Origin: Candidatus Dietzia intestinipullorum
Lineage (GTDB): Bacteria; Actinomycetota; Actinomycetes; Mycobacteriales; Mycobacteriaceae
DNA length: 41,181 bases
Reading direction: 5' to 3'
Assembly (NCBI GenBank): GCA_019119635.1
Contig: DWWP01000052.1
Span: forward strand, 1-41,181
The position numbers and the translations under genes are program-made. This document shows, one piece after another, positions 24,357-32,454 of the stretch. How positions within the stretch are numbered: the stretch's first letter is position 1; every line of letters starts with the position of its first letter. The notes under the pieces were generated by a model. That model saw only the letters and a list, made by a program, of their open reading frames with translations, was not told where the DNA came from and did no database searches.

Positions 24357-24362
24357 TAGGTT
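24357..24362 (+). promoter_or_regulatory. -10 hexamer of the pst operon
   Basis: TAGGTT directly follows the PHO box. The predicted leader of about 50 bases contains the hairpin TGGTGG-gaca-CCACCA (24383-24398) and AAGGAGA at 24408-24414. Confidence 0.6.
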
Positions 24363-24418
24363 CGGCGCTCGACACAGCTCGATGGTGGGACACCACCAAT
24401 CCCGATCAAGGAGATCAA

Positions 24419-25528
24419 GTGGACCTCAAGCGCTCAGGTGCTCTCTTCGGCCTCGCCGCCCTCGCGACGGTCGGCCTCGCCGCCTGTTCGGACAACAACG
24501 CGGGCAGCGGTGACACCGCCGCCCAGGCGGTCGACGGCATCGAGTGCGCGGGCGACCAGTCGCTCACCGCGTCGGGTGCCTCGTCGCAGAACAACGCCAT
24601 GACGATCTTCGCCAACTCCTACGCCGTCAGCTGCGACGGCAACACGCTCGACTACAACTCCAACGGCTCGGGCGCCGGCGTCTCGGAGTTCATCGGCGGG
24701 CAGACCGACTTCGGTGGCTCCGACTCCCCGCTCGAGGGCGAGGAGTACGCGCGTGCCGAGGAGCGGTGCGAGGGCCCCGCGTGGAACCTCCCGGCCGTGT
24801 TCGGCCCGATCGCCGTGGCGTACAACCTCGACGGCGTCGATGTCGCGCTCTCGGGCGAGACCCTCGCCAACATCTTCAACGGCACCATCACCTCCTGGAA
24901 CGACCCCGCGATCGCCGCCGAGAACGAGGGCGTCGAGCTCCCGGACCAGCCGATCAGCGTGATCTTCCGCTCGGACGAGTCGGGCACCACCGACAACTTC
25001 CAGCAGTACCTCGAGGCGGCCTCGGACGGCGCGTGGACCGGCGGCGCCGGCAAGCAGTTCGCCGGCGGGGTGGGCGAGGGCGCCCGCGGTAACGAGGGCG
25101 TCGCCGGTGCGGTCGCCTCCACCCCCGGCACCATCACCTACACCGAGTGGTCCTACGCCAAGAGCCAGGACCTCGGCATGATCGACGTCATCACGCCGGC
25201 CGACGCCGAGGGCGTGGAGCTCAACGCCGAGACCGCCGGTCAGACCATCGACGGCGCCCAGCTCGTGGAGGAGGGCTCCAACGATCTGGTGATCGACACG
25301 TCCTCGTTCTACGTTCCGGAGAACGCGGGCGCCTACCCGATCCTCATGCCGACCTACGAGATCGTGTGCTCGACGTATGGTGACGAGGACACCGCTGCGG
25401 CCGTGCGTTCGTTCCTCGACGTCGCGGTCTCGCAGGATGTCCAGAGCAAGCTCGAGGACCAGGGCTACATCCCCGTCCCCGACGCCTTCCGCACGCAGCT
25501 GACCGACGCTATCTCCGCGATCTCCTGA
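24419..25528 (+). CDS. pstS: Phosphate ABC transporter, substrate-binding lipoprotein
   Basis: 369 residues. A lipoprotein signal peptide ends in VGLAAC with Cys23 as the lipidated residue. The mature protein has the phosphate-binding segments LTASGASSQNNAM near 50, GQTDFGGSDSPL near 94 and RSDESGTTDNF near 184. It captures phosphate outside the membrane for PstCAB. The GTG at 24419 follows AAGGAGA by four bases. Expression should be strongly induced by phosphate starvation through the PHO box. A GC hairpin between pstS and pstC probably keeps its message in excess. Confidence 0.96.
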   Translation: MDLKRSGALFGLAALATVGLAACSDNNAGSGDTAAQAVDGIECAGDQSLTASGASSQNNAMTIFANSYAVSCDGNTLDYNSNGSGAGVSEFIGGQTDFGGSDSPLEGEEYARAEERCEGPAWNLPAVFGPIAVAYNLDGVDVALSGETLANIFNGTITSWNDPAIAAENEGVELPDQPISVIFRSDESGTTDNFQQYLEAASDGAWTGGAGKQFAGGVGEGARGNEGVAGAVASTPGTITYTEWSYAKSQDLGMIDVITPADAEGVELNAETAGQTIDGAQLVEEGSNDLVIDTSSFYVPENAGAYPILMPTYEIVCSTYGDEDTAAAVRSFLDVAVSQDVQSKLEDQGYIPVPDAFRTQLTDAISAIS

Positions 25529-25537
25529 TCGTTGAGG

Positions 25538-25576
25538 CCCCCCGGCCGGCCCCGCGACCCGGAGTCGGCCGGGAGG
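25538..25576 (+). terminator. Attenuator-like hairpin between pstS and pstC
   Basis: CCCCCCGGCCG (25538-25548) pairs with CGGCCGGGAGG (25566-25576), ten of eleven positions, around a 17-base loop. It lies soon after the pstS stop and could act as a partial terminator or as a 3' stabiliser of the pstS transcript. Confidence 0.6.
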
Positions 25577-25615
25577 GACACTTCTCGACCATGAACCCGA
25601 GCGACTGAAGGCCCC

Positions 25616-26668
25616 ATGACTGTTCACGAATCCGTCGGCAGTGACGCCGACTCCGAGACCGGTTCGCCCGGCGGACGCACCGAGGGCAGGGCAGCCGACC
25701 CACACCGGGGCGGCGGGAACTCGGTCGATCTCCTGGAGATGAAGTCGGCCAAGAAGGTCGACCTGGTGTTCCGGAGCGTCACCGTCGCCGCCGGCGGTGT
25801 CATCGTCGGCCTCATCGCCCTGATCGGCATCGTGCTGGTCGCACAGGCCACCCCGTCGCTGATGGCCAACGAGATCAACTTCCTCACCTCGTCGGAGTGG
25901 AACACCTCGGACCCGGACTCCCTGCGGTTCGGCATCCTCGACATGCTCAAGGTGACCGTTCTGAGCTCGCTGTTCGCGCTCGTGCTCGCGGTGCCGGTCG
26001 CCATCGGGATCGCGACGTACCTCGTCCAGTACGCCCCCGCGCGGCTCTCCCGGGCGTTCTCGGCGGTCATCGACCTGCTGGCCGCGGTCCCCTCGATCAT
26101 CTACGGCATGTGGGGGCTGCTGGTCCTGGGCCCGTGGATGGTGCCCTTCGCCGAATGGCTCAATCGGAACCTCGGCTGGCTGTTCCTGTTCAGCGACGGC
26201 AACGTCTCGATCAGCGGCGGCGGCACGATCTTCACCGCCGGCGTGGTGCTGGCCATCATGATCCTGCCGATCATCACCTCGATGTCCCGCGAGACCATCC
26301 GGCAGACCCCGTCGCTCCACCAGGAGGCCGCCCTCGCGCTCGGTGCCACCAAGTGGGAGAAGATCCGGATGACCTGCTTCCCCTACGCCAAGTCGGGGAT
26401 GGTCGCCGGCGCCATGCTCGCCCTCGGCCGCGCGCTCGGCGAGACGGTCGCCGTTCTCATCATCCTGCGCGCCGCGGTCGACCCGAGCGTCCTGTCGCTG
26501 TTCGACGGCGGCTTCACGTTTGCGTCCAAGATCGCCTCCGCCTCCGCGGAGTTCAACCACCCGCTCCCGACCGGCGCCTACATCGCCGCAGGGCTCGTGC
26601 TGTTCATCCTCACGTTCGTAGTCAATCTCATCGCACGCTCGGTGTCCGGTGGAAAGGTCAACGGCTGA
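25616..26668 (+). CDS. pstC: Phosphate ABC transporter permease PstC
   Basis: 350 residues. A charged, Gly-rich cytoplasmic N-terminus of about 45 residues precedes the first membrane helix ([20 protein letters not shown]). The permease core has six helices in all, with the EAA loop [18 protein letters not shown] near 238. It forms the membrane channel together with PstA. The ATG at 25616 is preceded by a weak GAAGG. The stop shares one base with the pstA start. Confidence 0.95.
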   Translation: MTVHESVGSDADSETGSPGGRTEGRAADPHRGGGNSVDLLEMKSAKKVDLVFRSVTVAAGGVIVGLIALIGIVLVAQATPSLMANEINFLTSSEWNTSDPDSLRFGILDMLKVTVLSSLFALVLAVPVAIGIATYLVQYAPARLSRAFSAVIDLLAAVPSIIYGMWGLLVLGPWMVPFAEWLNRNLGWLFLFSDGNVSISGGGTIFTAGVVLAIMILPIITSMSRETIRQTPSLHQEAALALGATKWEKIRMTCFPYAKSGMVAGAMLALGRALGETVAVLIILRAAVDPSVLSLFDGGFTFASKIASASAEFNHPLPTGAYIAAGLVLFILTFVVNLIARSVSGGKVNG

Positions 26669-27582
26669 TGTCCCAGGCAACTCCCGACCTCGCCAAGCCC
26701 GCCAAGCCGGCGGAGACCTTCCTGCCGATCTCCGGGGGCCGCAAGGCCCGGGACAAGATCGCCCTGGTGGTGTTCACCGCGAGCTTTATCCTCGCGCTGA
26801 TCCCGCTGGTCGCGCTCCTGTTCAAGGTGATCGTCGACGGCCTCCCCGCGATCCTCAACCCCACGTGGTGGACCAACTCGTTCTTCCTGGTCGCCCCGTC
26901 CTCCATGGCCGGGGGCGTCGGTCACGCGATCTACGGCAGCCTCGTCCAGGCGGTCGTCGCGGCCGTCATCTCGATCCCACTCGGTGTGGCCGCCGGCATC
27001 ATGCTGGTCGAGTACCCGGACTCCAAGCTCGCCAAGCCCACCACGTTCATGGTCGACGTCCTCGCCGGCGTCCCCTCGGTGGTCGCCGCGATCTTCATCT
27101 TCGGCATCTGGATCACCACGTTCCAGTTCGAGCTCAGTGCCTTCGCGGTGAGCCTCGCCCTCGTGCTGCTCATGATCCCGCTCATCGTCCGGTCCACGGA
27201 GGAGATGCTCAAGCTGGTCCCGGACGAGCTCCGCGAGGCCTCGTACGCACTCGGCGTGCCCAAGTGGAAGACCATCGTCAGCATCGTCATCCCGACCGCG
27301 CTGTCGGGCATGATCTCCGGCATCTTCCTCGCCGTCGCCCGCGTCATGGGTGAGACGGCCCCGGTGCTGATCCTCGTGGGCTACACGGCGAGCTACAACT
27401 TCAACCTGTTCGAGGGCAACATGAGCTCGCTTCCGTTGCTCATCTACAACCAGCTGTCCAACCCCAACGAGGCCGGCCAGTACCGGATCTGGGGCGCCGC
27501 GCTCACCCTCGTCATCATCATCGCGCTGGCGAACGTCCTCGCCACGTTCGCCTCCAAGGCTCTCGCGCCGAAGACCAAGTAA
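26668..27582 (+). CDS. pstA: Phosphate ABC transporter permease PstA
   Basis: 304 residues with six predicted helices. The EAA loop is DELREASYALGVPKWKTI near 188, and VDVLAGVPSVVAAIFIFGIW near 128 is the conserved PstA helix. It pairs with PstC. The ATG at 26668 overlaps the pstC stop by one base (TGATG), with GGAAAGG about 11 bases upstream. It is followed nine bases later by pstB. Confidence 0.95.
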   Translation: MSQATPDLAKPAKPAETFLPISGGRKARDKIALVVFTASFILALIPLVALLFKVIVDGLPAILNPTWWTNSFFLVAPSSMAGGVGHAIYGSLVQAVVAAVISIPLGVAAGIMLVEYPDSKLAKPTTFMVDVLAGVPSVVAAIFIFGIWITTFQFELSAFAVSLALVLLMIPLIVRSTEEMLKLVPDELREASYALGVPKWKTIVSIVIPTALSGMISGIFLAVARVMGETAPVLILVGYTASYNFNLFEGNMSSLPLLIYNQLSNPNEAGQYRIWGAALTLVIIIALANVLATFASKALAPKTK

Positions 27583-27591
27583 GGACCACAC

Positions 27592-28368
27592 ATGGCCAAG
27601 CGACTCGATCTCGAGAACGTCGACATCTTCTACGGTGACTTCCACGCCGTGAAGGACGTGAACCTGCATGTGCCGCCGCGGTCGGTGACGGCGTTCATCG
27701 GCCCGTCCGGCTGCGGAAAGTCGACCGTGCTGCGCTCGCTCAACCGGATGCACGAAGAGGTCCCCGGCGCGTACACGACCGGCGGCATCAAGCTCGACGG
27801 CGTGGACATCTACGACAAGAAGGTGGACCCGGTCGCCGTGCGCCGGACCATCGGCATGGTGTTCCAGCGGCCCAACCCGTTCCCCACGATGTCCATCAAG
27901 GAGAACGTGATCGCCGGTCTGCGCCTGCAGGGCGTCAAGAGCAAGAAGAAGCTCGACGAGGTGGCCGAGCAGTCACTGCGCGGCGCCAACCTGTGGGAAG
28001 AGGTCAAGGACCGGCTGGACAAGCCCGGGGGCGGGCTCTCCGGCGGGCAGCAGCAGCGTCTGTGCATCGCGCGGGCGACCGCGATCGAGCCGCAGGTCCT
28101 GCTCATGGATGAGCCCTGCTCGGCGCTCGACCCGATCTCGACGCTCGCGGTCGAGGACCTCATCTCCGACCTCAAGGACGAGTTCACCATCGTGATCGTC
28201 ACCCACAACATGCAGCAGGCCGCTCGCGTGTCCGACCAGACGGCGTTCTTCTCGCTCGAGGCCACCGGCATGCCGGGCCAGTTGGTCGAGGTCAACTCCA
28301 CCGAGAGGATCTTCTCCAACCCGGAGAACAAGCAGACCGAGGACTACGTCTCGGGCCGCTTCGGCTGA
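27592..28368 (+). CDS. pstB: Phosphate ABC transporter ATP-binding protein PstB
   Basis: 258 residues. Walker [10 protein letters not shown] is at 37-45, the Q loop near [11 protein letters not shown], the signature [14 protein letters not shown] near 142 and Walker [14 protein letters not shown] near 163. It drives phosphate import by ATP hydrolysis on the inner face of the membrane. AAGGACC lies seven to thirteen bases before the ATG. It ends the pst operon, which converges on phoU. Confidence 0.97.
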   Translation: MAKRLDLENVDIFYGDFHAVKDVNLHVPPRSVTAFIGPSGCGKSTVLRSLNRMHEEVPGAYTTGGIKLDGVDIYDKKVDPVAVRRTIGMVFQRPNPFPTMSIKENVIAGLRLQGVKSKKKLDEVAEQSLRGANLWEEVKDRLDKPGGGLSGGQQQRLCIARATAIEPQVLLMDEPCSALDPISTLAVEDLISDLKDEFTIVIVTHNMQQAARVSDQTAFFSLEATGMPGQLVEVNSTERIFSNPENKQTEDYVSGRFG

Positions 28369-28386
28369 GACCGGCCCACGGACGGA

Positions 28387-28414
28387 GCCACCGCACCCAC
28401 ACGGGCGCGGTGGC
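28387..28414. terminator. Hairpin between convergent pstB and phoU
   Basis: GCCACCGC (28387-28394) and GCGGTGGC (28407-28414) pair exactly, with further GGAC/GTCC pairing outside. It probably ends the pst message and may also serve phoU. Confidence 0.65.
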
Positions 28415-28447
28415 GCTGTCCGTTCTGGTCGGGCGTGGTGTCGTCGG

Positions 28448-29203
28448 CTAGGGGTTCTGGTCACCCTCGCCCCGGCGGCGATTGCGGATGGACCGCTCGG
28501 CCTCGTCGAAGCGGCGGGCGGCCTCCTCGTCCGAGTCGAGCGGCTCCGGGGTCTCACCGGCGGGCGCGTACTCGCCGGTCGCCAGGAAGATCACGCGCTG
28601 GGCCACCTCCACGGCGTGGTCGGCGAAGCGCTCGTAGTAGCGCCCCAGCAGGGTCACGTCGACCGCGGAGGCCACGCCCCACTTCCACTCTCGCACGGTG
28701 AGCAGTGTGAACAGGTGCCGCCGCAGGTCGTCCACCGCGTCGTCCTGCTGGGCCAACGTGGCGGCCTGCTCGGAGTCCCGGTTGAGCAGCACCTCGGTCG
28801 CGGCACGGCCGAGCGAGACAGCGACCCGGCCCATCTCGGCGAAGTACCCGTTGACGGGCTCGGGGAGGACCGGCTCGGGGTGTCGACGCCGGACGAGCTT
28901 GGCCACGTGGCCGGCGAGCGCGCCCATCCGCGTCATGTCCTGCACGAGCTGGATGGACGTGACCACCTGGCGCAGGTCCCGGGCGACCGGGGCCTGGAGT
29001 GCGAGGAGCGCGAAGCCCCGCTCCTCGTTCTCGGTCGCGAGCCGCGACATCTCGGTGCTGGACTCGAGAACCTTCTCCGCCGCCACCAGGTCGACCTGGA
29101 GCAGGGCGTGGGTCGCCAGCTCCATGTCATCTGTGGCGAGTGAGCACATCCGGGCCATCGAGGTGGCCAGATCCGCCAGTTCTTCAGAGTAGACAACACG
29201 CAT
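28448..29203 (-). CDS. phoU: Phosphate transport regulator PhoU
   Basis: 251 residues with two PhoU three-helix domains. The start [19 protein letters not shown] is typical, and [14 protein letters not shown] near 160 and [19 protein letters not shown] near 193 belong to the second domain. PhoU binds PstB and the sensor kinase and keeps the PHO regulon off when phosphate is plentiful. A charged C-terminal tail of about 35 residues extends beyond the domain. The ATG at 29203 is set by TATCCT seven bases upstream. Its position next to the ATPase gene matches mycobacterial phoT-phoY2. Confidence 0.95.
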   Translation of the reverse strand: MRVVYSEELADLATSMARMCSLATDDMELATHALLQVDLVAAEKVLESSTEMSRLATENEERGFALLALQAPVARDLRQVVTSIQLVQDMTRMGALAGHVAKLVRRRHPEPVLPEPVNGYFAEMGRVAVSLGRAATEVLLNRDSEQAATLAQQDDAVDDLRRHLFTLLTVREWKWGVASAVDVTLLGRYYERFADHAVEVAQRVIFLATGEYAPAGETPEPLDSDEEAARRFDEAERSIRNRRRGEGDQNP

Positions 29204-29210
29204 GACCACC

Positions 29211-29216
29211 AGGATA
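29211..29216 (-). promoter_or_regulatory. -10 hexamer, leaderless promoter of phoU
   Basis: TATCCT on the minus strand ends seven bases before the ATG at 29203. No PHO box is visible here, so phoU is expressed separately from pst. Confidence 0.6.
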
Positions 29217-29289
29217 CGCGCATGTCAGCCCTGGTAAGGACTCGCACGTTTAACGTCCGGTGAACACGACGCCACGAGGGGGCGTGGCG

Positions 29290-30465
29290 TCAGCCCCCGG
29301 AGTTGTGGACCTCCGCGCCCTCGAGGGCGGCCGCGTCGTCCTCCGGGTCGTCGAGCCACCCCTCCGGCAGCAGGACCTTGGACGCCGAGCCCTGACGGCC
29401 GCGGGGTCCGTACCCGTCCGCGGGGAACGGCTCGTCCGCGGGCAGGTCGGCGAGCAGCTCCGCGAGATCGGCAAGTGTCCGCACCCCGGACAGCGCCACC
29501 CGCTTACCGGAGCCGGCCGGGAATCCCCGCAGGTACCAGGAGACGTGCTTACGGATATCGCGCATCCCCTTGTCCTCGCCGTGGTGCTCGGCCAGGAGTT
29601 CGCCGTGTCGGTACATGATCCGACTGACCTCGCCCAACGTCGGCGGAGTCGGGGCGTCACGGCCGTCGAGGCGCGCAGCGAGTTCCGAGAACAGCCACGG
29701 CCGTCCGAGGCAGCCGCGACCGATCACGACGCCCGCGCACCCGGTCTCCTCCCGCATGCGGACCGCGTCCTCGGCGGAGAAGATGTCGCCGTTGCCCAGG
29801 ACCGGCACGTCCGAGACCGCCCCGACGTGCTCGACCAGCCTCGAGATCTGCGACCAGTCGGCCTCGCCCGAGTACCGCTGGGCGGCCGTCCGGGCGTGTA
29901 GGGCGACAGCCCGGGCGCCCTCGTCGACGGCGATCCGGCCCGCATCCAGGTGGGTGTGGTGCTCGTCGTCGATCCCCACCCGCATCTTCACGGTGACGGG
30001 GATGTCCGTGCCCTCCGTCGCCCGGACTGCCGCGGCGACGATCGAGCGGAAGAGCCGACGCTTGTACGGGATCGCCGAACCGCCACCACGGCGCGTGACC
30101 TTGGGGACGGGGCAGCCGAAGTTGATGTCGATGTGATCGGCCATGTCCTCGTCGACGATCATCTTGGCGGCCGCATAGGTGTACTCGGCGTCGACGGTGT
30201 AGAGCTGCAGGCTGCGGGGCGACTCGTCCGGGGCGAACGCGGCCATGTGGAGCGTGGCCGGCTGCCGTTCCACCAACGCCCGGGCCGTCACCATCTCGCA
30301 GACGTACAGCCCCGAGACAGAGCCCTGCTGCTCGCGCTCGATCTCGCGGCACAGGGAGCGGAACGCCACGTTGGTCACCCCGGCCATGGGAGCCAGGACG
30401 ACGGGGGACGCGAGTTCCAGGGGGCCGATGCGCAGCGCGGGCGCGCTGGTGGTGGGAGCGGACAT
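29290..30465 (-). CDS. dusB: tRNA-dihydrouridine synthase DusB
   Basis: 391 residues. The FMN-binding TIM barrel starts with PVVLAPMAGVTN near 21-32 and contains the catalytic Cys118 in INFGCPVPKV, then RGGGSAIPYKR and LGNGDIFSAEDA. It reduces uridines in tRNA D-loops. The C-terminal tail after about residue 315 is the usual helical RNA-binding part. The ATG at 30465 is chosen from homology and a GATACT hexamer six bases upstream; upstream in the same frame the sequence is tRNA-Lys. The tRNA genes next door are among its substrates. Confidence 0.93.
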   Translation of the reverse strand: MSAPTTSAPALRIGPLELASPVVLAPMAGVTNVAFRSLCREIEREQQGSVSGLYVCEMVTARALVERQPATLHMAAFAPDESPRSLQLYTVDAEYTYAAAKMIVDEDMADHIDINFGCPVPKVTRRGGGSAIPYKRRLFRSIVAAAVRATEGTDIPVTVKMRVGIDDEHHTHLDAGRIAVDEGARAVALHARTAAQRYSGEADWSQISRLVEHVGAVSDVPVLGNGDIFSAEDAVRMREETGCAGVVIGRGCLGRPWLFSELAARLDGRDAPTPPTLGEVSRIMYRHGELLAEHHGEDKGMRDIRKHVSWYLRGFPAGSGKRVALSGVRTLADLAELLADLPADEPFPADGYGPRGRQGSASKVLLPEGWLDDPEDDAAALEGAEVHNSGG

Positions 30466-30471
30466 CCCGCC

Positions 30472-30477
30472 AGTATC
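30472..30477 (-). promoter_or_regulatory. Possible -10 of dusB
   Basis: GATACT on the minus strand ends six bases before the ATG at 30465; a weaker match than other members of the set. Confidence 0.35.
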
Positions 30478-30527
30478 CCAGCGCGGGCCGGGCTGGTCCA
30501 ACGGGCGCCGCGCGTGCGGCGCTCCAG

Positions 30528-30600
30528 TGCCCCCAGCCGGGCTCGAACCGGCGACCTGCGGATTAAAAGTCCGTAGCTCTACCAACTGAGCTATAGGGGC
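30528..30600 (-). tRNA. tRNA-Lys (anticodon TTT)
   Basis: A 73-base cloverleaf. The acceptor stem pairs GCCCCTA with TGGGGGC, the D-loop is AGTTGGTA, the anticodon loop is CTTTTAA and the T-loop TTCGAGC. CCA is not encoded. The top pair of the anticodon stem is A-C. Confidence 0.95.
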
Positions 30601-30607
30601 GCCGACA

Positions 30608-30613
30608 ACGATA
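30608..30613 (-). promoter_or_regulatory. Possible -10 of tRNA-Lys
   Basis: TATCGT on the minus strand ends seven bases before the mature 5' end, so the transcript would start almost at the mature end. No clear -35. Confidence 0.3.
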
Positions 30614-30694
30614 CCGCCCGCTTTCGCCCCGCCCGGCGCCGCCCGCGTCCGCCCGCTTCCGCATGCGGTTTATACGGGGGCAGTGGCCGTGCTC

Positions 30695-30700
30695 TAAACT
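30695..30700 (+). promoter_or_regulatory. Possible -10 of tRNA-Glu
   Basis: TAAACT lies 38 bases before tRNA-Glu. No clear -35 at the right spacing. A perfect CCGCATGCGG palindrome (30658-30667) lies upstream. Confidence 0.35.
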
Positions 30701-30738
30701 GGACGCGCTGCGGACCGGTGCGCCCGGACGTGGCGTAC

Positions 30739-30811
30739 GCCCCCTTCGTCTAGCGGCCTAGGACACCGGCCTTTCACGCCGGCGGCGCGGGTTCGAATCC
30801 CGTAGGGGGTA
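30739..30811 (+). tRNA. tRNA-Glu (anticodon TTC)
   Basis: A 73-base cloverleaf. Acceptor GCCCCCT pairs with AGGGGGT (one G-T), the anticodon loop is CTTTCAC and the T-loop TTCGAAT. CCA is not encoded. Confidence 0.95.
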
Positions 30812-30830
30812 CGCACAGCGACCAGGCGAT

Positions 30831-30860
30831 TTGCGCTTCTGCGGGAGCGTCGATTACTGT
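30831..30860 (+). promoter_or_regulatory. Promoter of tRNA-Asp
   Basis: TTGCGC (30831-30836) and TACTGT (30855-30860) are 18 bases apart and lie 20 bases before tRNA-Asp. Confidence 0.5.
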
Positions 30861-30880
30861 TCAGTCTCGTGCAAGAGCAC

Positions 30881-30954
30881 GGCCCTGTGGCGCAGTTGGT
30901 TAGCGCGCCGCCCTGTCACGGCGGAGGTCGCGGGTTCAAGTCCCGTCAGGGTCG
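30881..30954 (+). tRNA. tRNA-Asp (anticodon GTC)
   Basis: A 74-base cloverleaf. Acceptor GGCCCTG pairs with CAGGGTC (one G-T), discriminator G, anticodon loop CTGTCAC and T-loop TTCAAGT. It is followed by genomic CCA at 30955-30957, unlike the three other tRNAs here. Confidence 0.95.
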
Positions 30955-30964
30955 CCAGAGATAG

Positions 30965-30996
30965 CCGGCGCATTCGGTGAAGACCGGGTGCGCCGG
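30965..30996 (+). terminator. Hairpin between tRNA-Asp and tRNA-Phe
   Basis: CCGGCGCA (30965-30972) pairs exactly with TGCGCCGG (30989-30996), with an inner CGGT/ACCG stem. It may terminate tRNA-Asp or serve as a processing site if the two tRNAs are cotranscribed; no promoter is seen between it and tRNA-Phe. Confidence 0.65.
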
Positions 30997-31005
30997 ATGT
31001 CTTAG

Positions 31006-31079
31006 GGCCAGGTAGCTCAGTTGGTACGAGCGTCCGCCTGAAAAGCGGAAGGTCCCCGGTTCGATCCCGGGCCTGGCCA
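31006..31079 (+). tRNA. tRNA-Phe (anticodon GAA)
   Basis: A 74-base cloverleaf. Acceptor GGCCAGG pairs with CCTGGCC, the anticodon loop is CTGAAAA and the T-loop TTCGATC. CCA is not encoded. Confidence 0.95.
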
Positions 31080-31086
31080 CACCAGC

Positions 31087-31116
31087 GACGCGCCGGCGGG
31101 TCACCGCCGGCGCGTC
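31087..31116 (+). terminator. Perfect 13-bp terminator hairpin after tRNA-Phe
   Basis: GACGCGCCGGCGG (31087-31099) pairs exactly with 31104-31116 around the tetraloop GTCA, eight bases after the tRNA. Confidence 0.8.
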
Positions 31117-31185
31117 CCTCATTCCCCGGACTCGGGCTTCCCGGCCACTTCGCCAGAAGCGCTTCCGATGTGATCTCTGGTTCCG

Positions 31186-31191
31186 TATCCT
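31186..31191 (+). promoter_or_regulatory. -10 hexamer, leaderless promoter of the DUF418 gene
   Basis: TATCCT ends seven bases before the ATG at 31199; the hexamer is identical to that of phoU. Confidence 0.6.
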
Positions 31192-31198
31192 GCGGCCC

Positions 31199-32392
31199 AT
31201 GACCGTGCGACCGGCCCGTGCCCCCGCGCCCGATCTCGCACGGGGCGTCATGCTGCTGTTGATCGTCCTGGCCAACTCGGCGTTCTACCTACACGGGGCC
31301 GCCGGGCAGGGCCCGCACCCGCTCGACGGGTCGACGGCGGACTCCGTGGCGCAGGCGATCCTCCTGGTGGGTGTGGACCTGCGGGTCTACCCGATGTTCG
31401 CGCTCCTGTTCGGTTACGGCCTGGTGATGATCATGCGGAGCCGGACGGCGCGCGGGGCGTCAGAGGCGCAGGCCCGCCGGCAGGTGCAGCGGCGCAACCT
31501 CTGGCTGATCGTGTTCGGCGCGGTCCACGCGCTCCTGCTCTGGGGCGGGGACATCCTCGGAGCCTACGGACTGACCGGGCTCCTGGTGGTCTGGCTCTTC
31601 CTCCGCCGCTCGGACACCGTGCTGCTCGTCTGGGCGGCGGTCGGCATGGTGCTGCTCGGACTGGTCGCGGCGCTCTCCGTTCTAGGCGGTCGGGCGATCG
31701 TGGCGGGGGAGGCCCCAGCGGTCGACCCGGGCGGGGAACTGTTCGGCCTCATCCACGAGTCCGTGGCCGGCGAGGGGTACCTCGCCGCGGCGGGGGCGCG
31801 GATGGTGCTGTGGGCGATCCAGACCGTCGTCAGCCAGGGGCCCCTGGGGATCGCCGTCCCGGTGTCGATCCTCCTCGGGATCTGGGCCGCCCGGCGACGG
31901 GTCCTGGAGTGCCCCGGGGAACACCGGGCCCTGCTCCGGTGGGTCGCGGTGGTCGGGATCGCCGTCGGGTGGATCGGTGCCGTCCCGCACGCGCTCACCC
32001 AGGTGGGCGTCCTCGAGTCGCTCCGACCGGCACTGTCCTCGTTCGCGGCGCCCCAGATGTTCACGGGGATCTTCTGCGGTATCGGCTACGTCGCGCTGTT
32101 CGGTCTCCTCGGCGACACGTACTCCCGCCGGCCCCTCGGCCCGGTGGCGCGGGCGGTCAGCGCCGTCGGCGCGCGGTCCATGACGTGCTACGTGGCGCAG
32201 TCGGTGCTCTGCGCGCCGGTCCTGGCGGCCTGGGGGCTCGGGCTGGGAGCGCACCTGTCCAGCGCGACGATCGCCGTCTACGCGGTCGTGGTGTGGCTGG
32301 TCACTCTCGCCTACGCGGTGGTCGCCGAACACGCCGGGCGGGCCGGGCCGCTGGAGGCCCTGATGCGGCGGCTGGCCTATCGGGACCGGTGA
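31199..32392 (+). CDS. DUF418 domain multi-spanning membrane protein
   Basis: 397 residues with about ten hydrophobic helices. The first block APDLARGVMLLLIVLANSAF and the C-terminal region from about 230 (ALLRWVAVVGIAVGWIGA through SMTCYVAQSVLCAPVLAAW) fit DUF418 proteins. The first block resembles that of acyltransferase-3-like membrane proteins, but no catalytic site is evident. Function unknown. It is followed 62 bases later by the emb gene, which has its own possible promoter; a role in envelope glycan modification is only suggested by this position. Confidence 0.8.
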   Translation: MTVRPARAPAPDLARGVMLLLIVLANSAFYLHGAAGQGPHPLDGSTADSVAQAILLVGVDLRVYPMFALLFGYGLVMIMRSRTARGASEAQARRQVQRRNLWLIVFGAVHALLLWGGDILGAYGLTGLLVVWLFLRRSDTVLLVWAAVGMVLLGLVAALSVLGGRAIVAGEAPAVDPGGELFGLIHESVAGEGYLAAAGARMVLWAIQTVVSQGPLGIAVPVSILLGIWAARRRVLECPGEHRALLRWVAVVGIAVGWIGAVPHALTQVGVLESLRPALSSFAAPQMFTGIFCGIGYVALFGLLGDTYSRRPLGPVARAVSAVGARSMTCYVAQSVLCAPVLAAWGLGLGAHLSSATIAVYAVVVWLVTLAYAVVAEHAGRAGPLEALMRRLAYRDR

Positions 32393-32439
32393 CCCGGCAC
32401 CGCGCCCGGCGGCCACTGCGGGGTTCCTCGCGCACTCGT

Positions 32440-32445
32440 TATAGC
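32440..32445 (+). promoter_or_regulatory. Possible -10 of the emb gene
   Basis: TATAGC ends nine bases before the ATG at 32455; spacing is slightly longer than in the leaderless set. Confidence 0.35.
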
Positions 32446-32454
32446 GTGGACGCC

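Noticed and set aside
25591-25608. Six-codon mini-frame ATG AAC CCG AGC GAC TGA before pstC
   Set aside because: Too short to judge, with no ribosome-binding site and no phosphate-related residue bias; likely chance.
30466-30585. N-terminal extension of dusB beginning MVELRTFNPQVAGS
   Set aside because: This is the reading of tRNA-Lys in a protein frame, a familiar artefact. The hexamer and homology place the dusB start at 30465.
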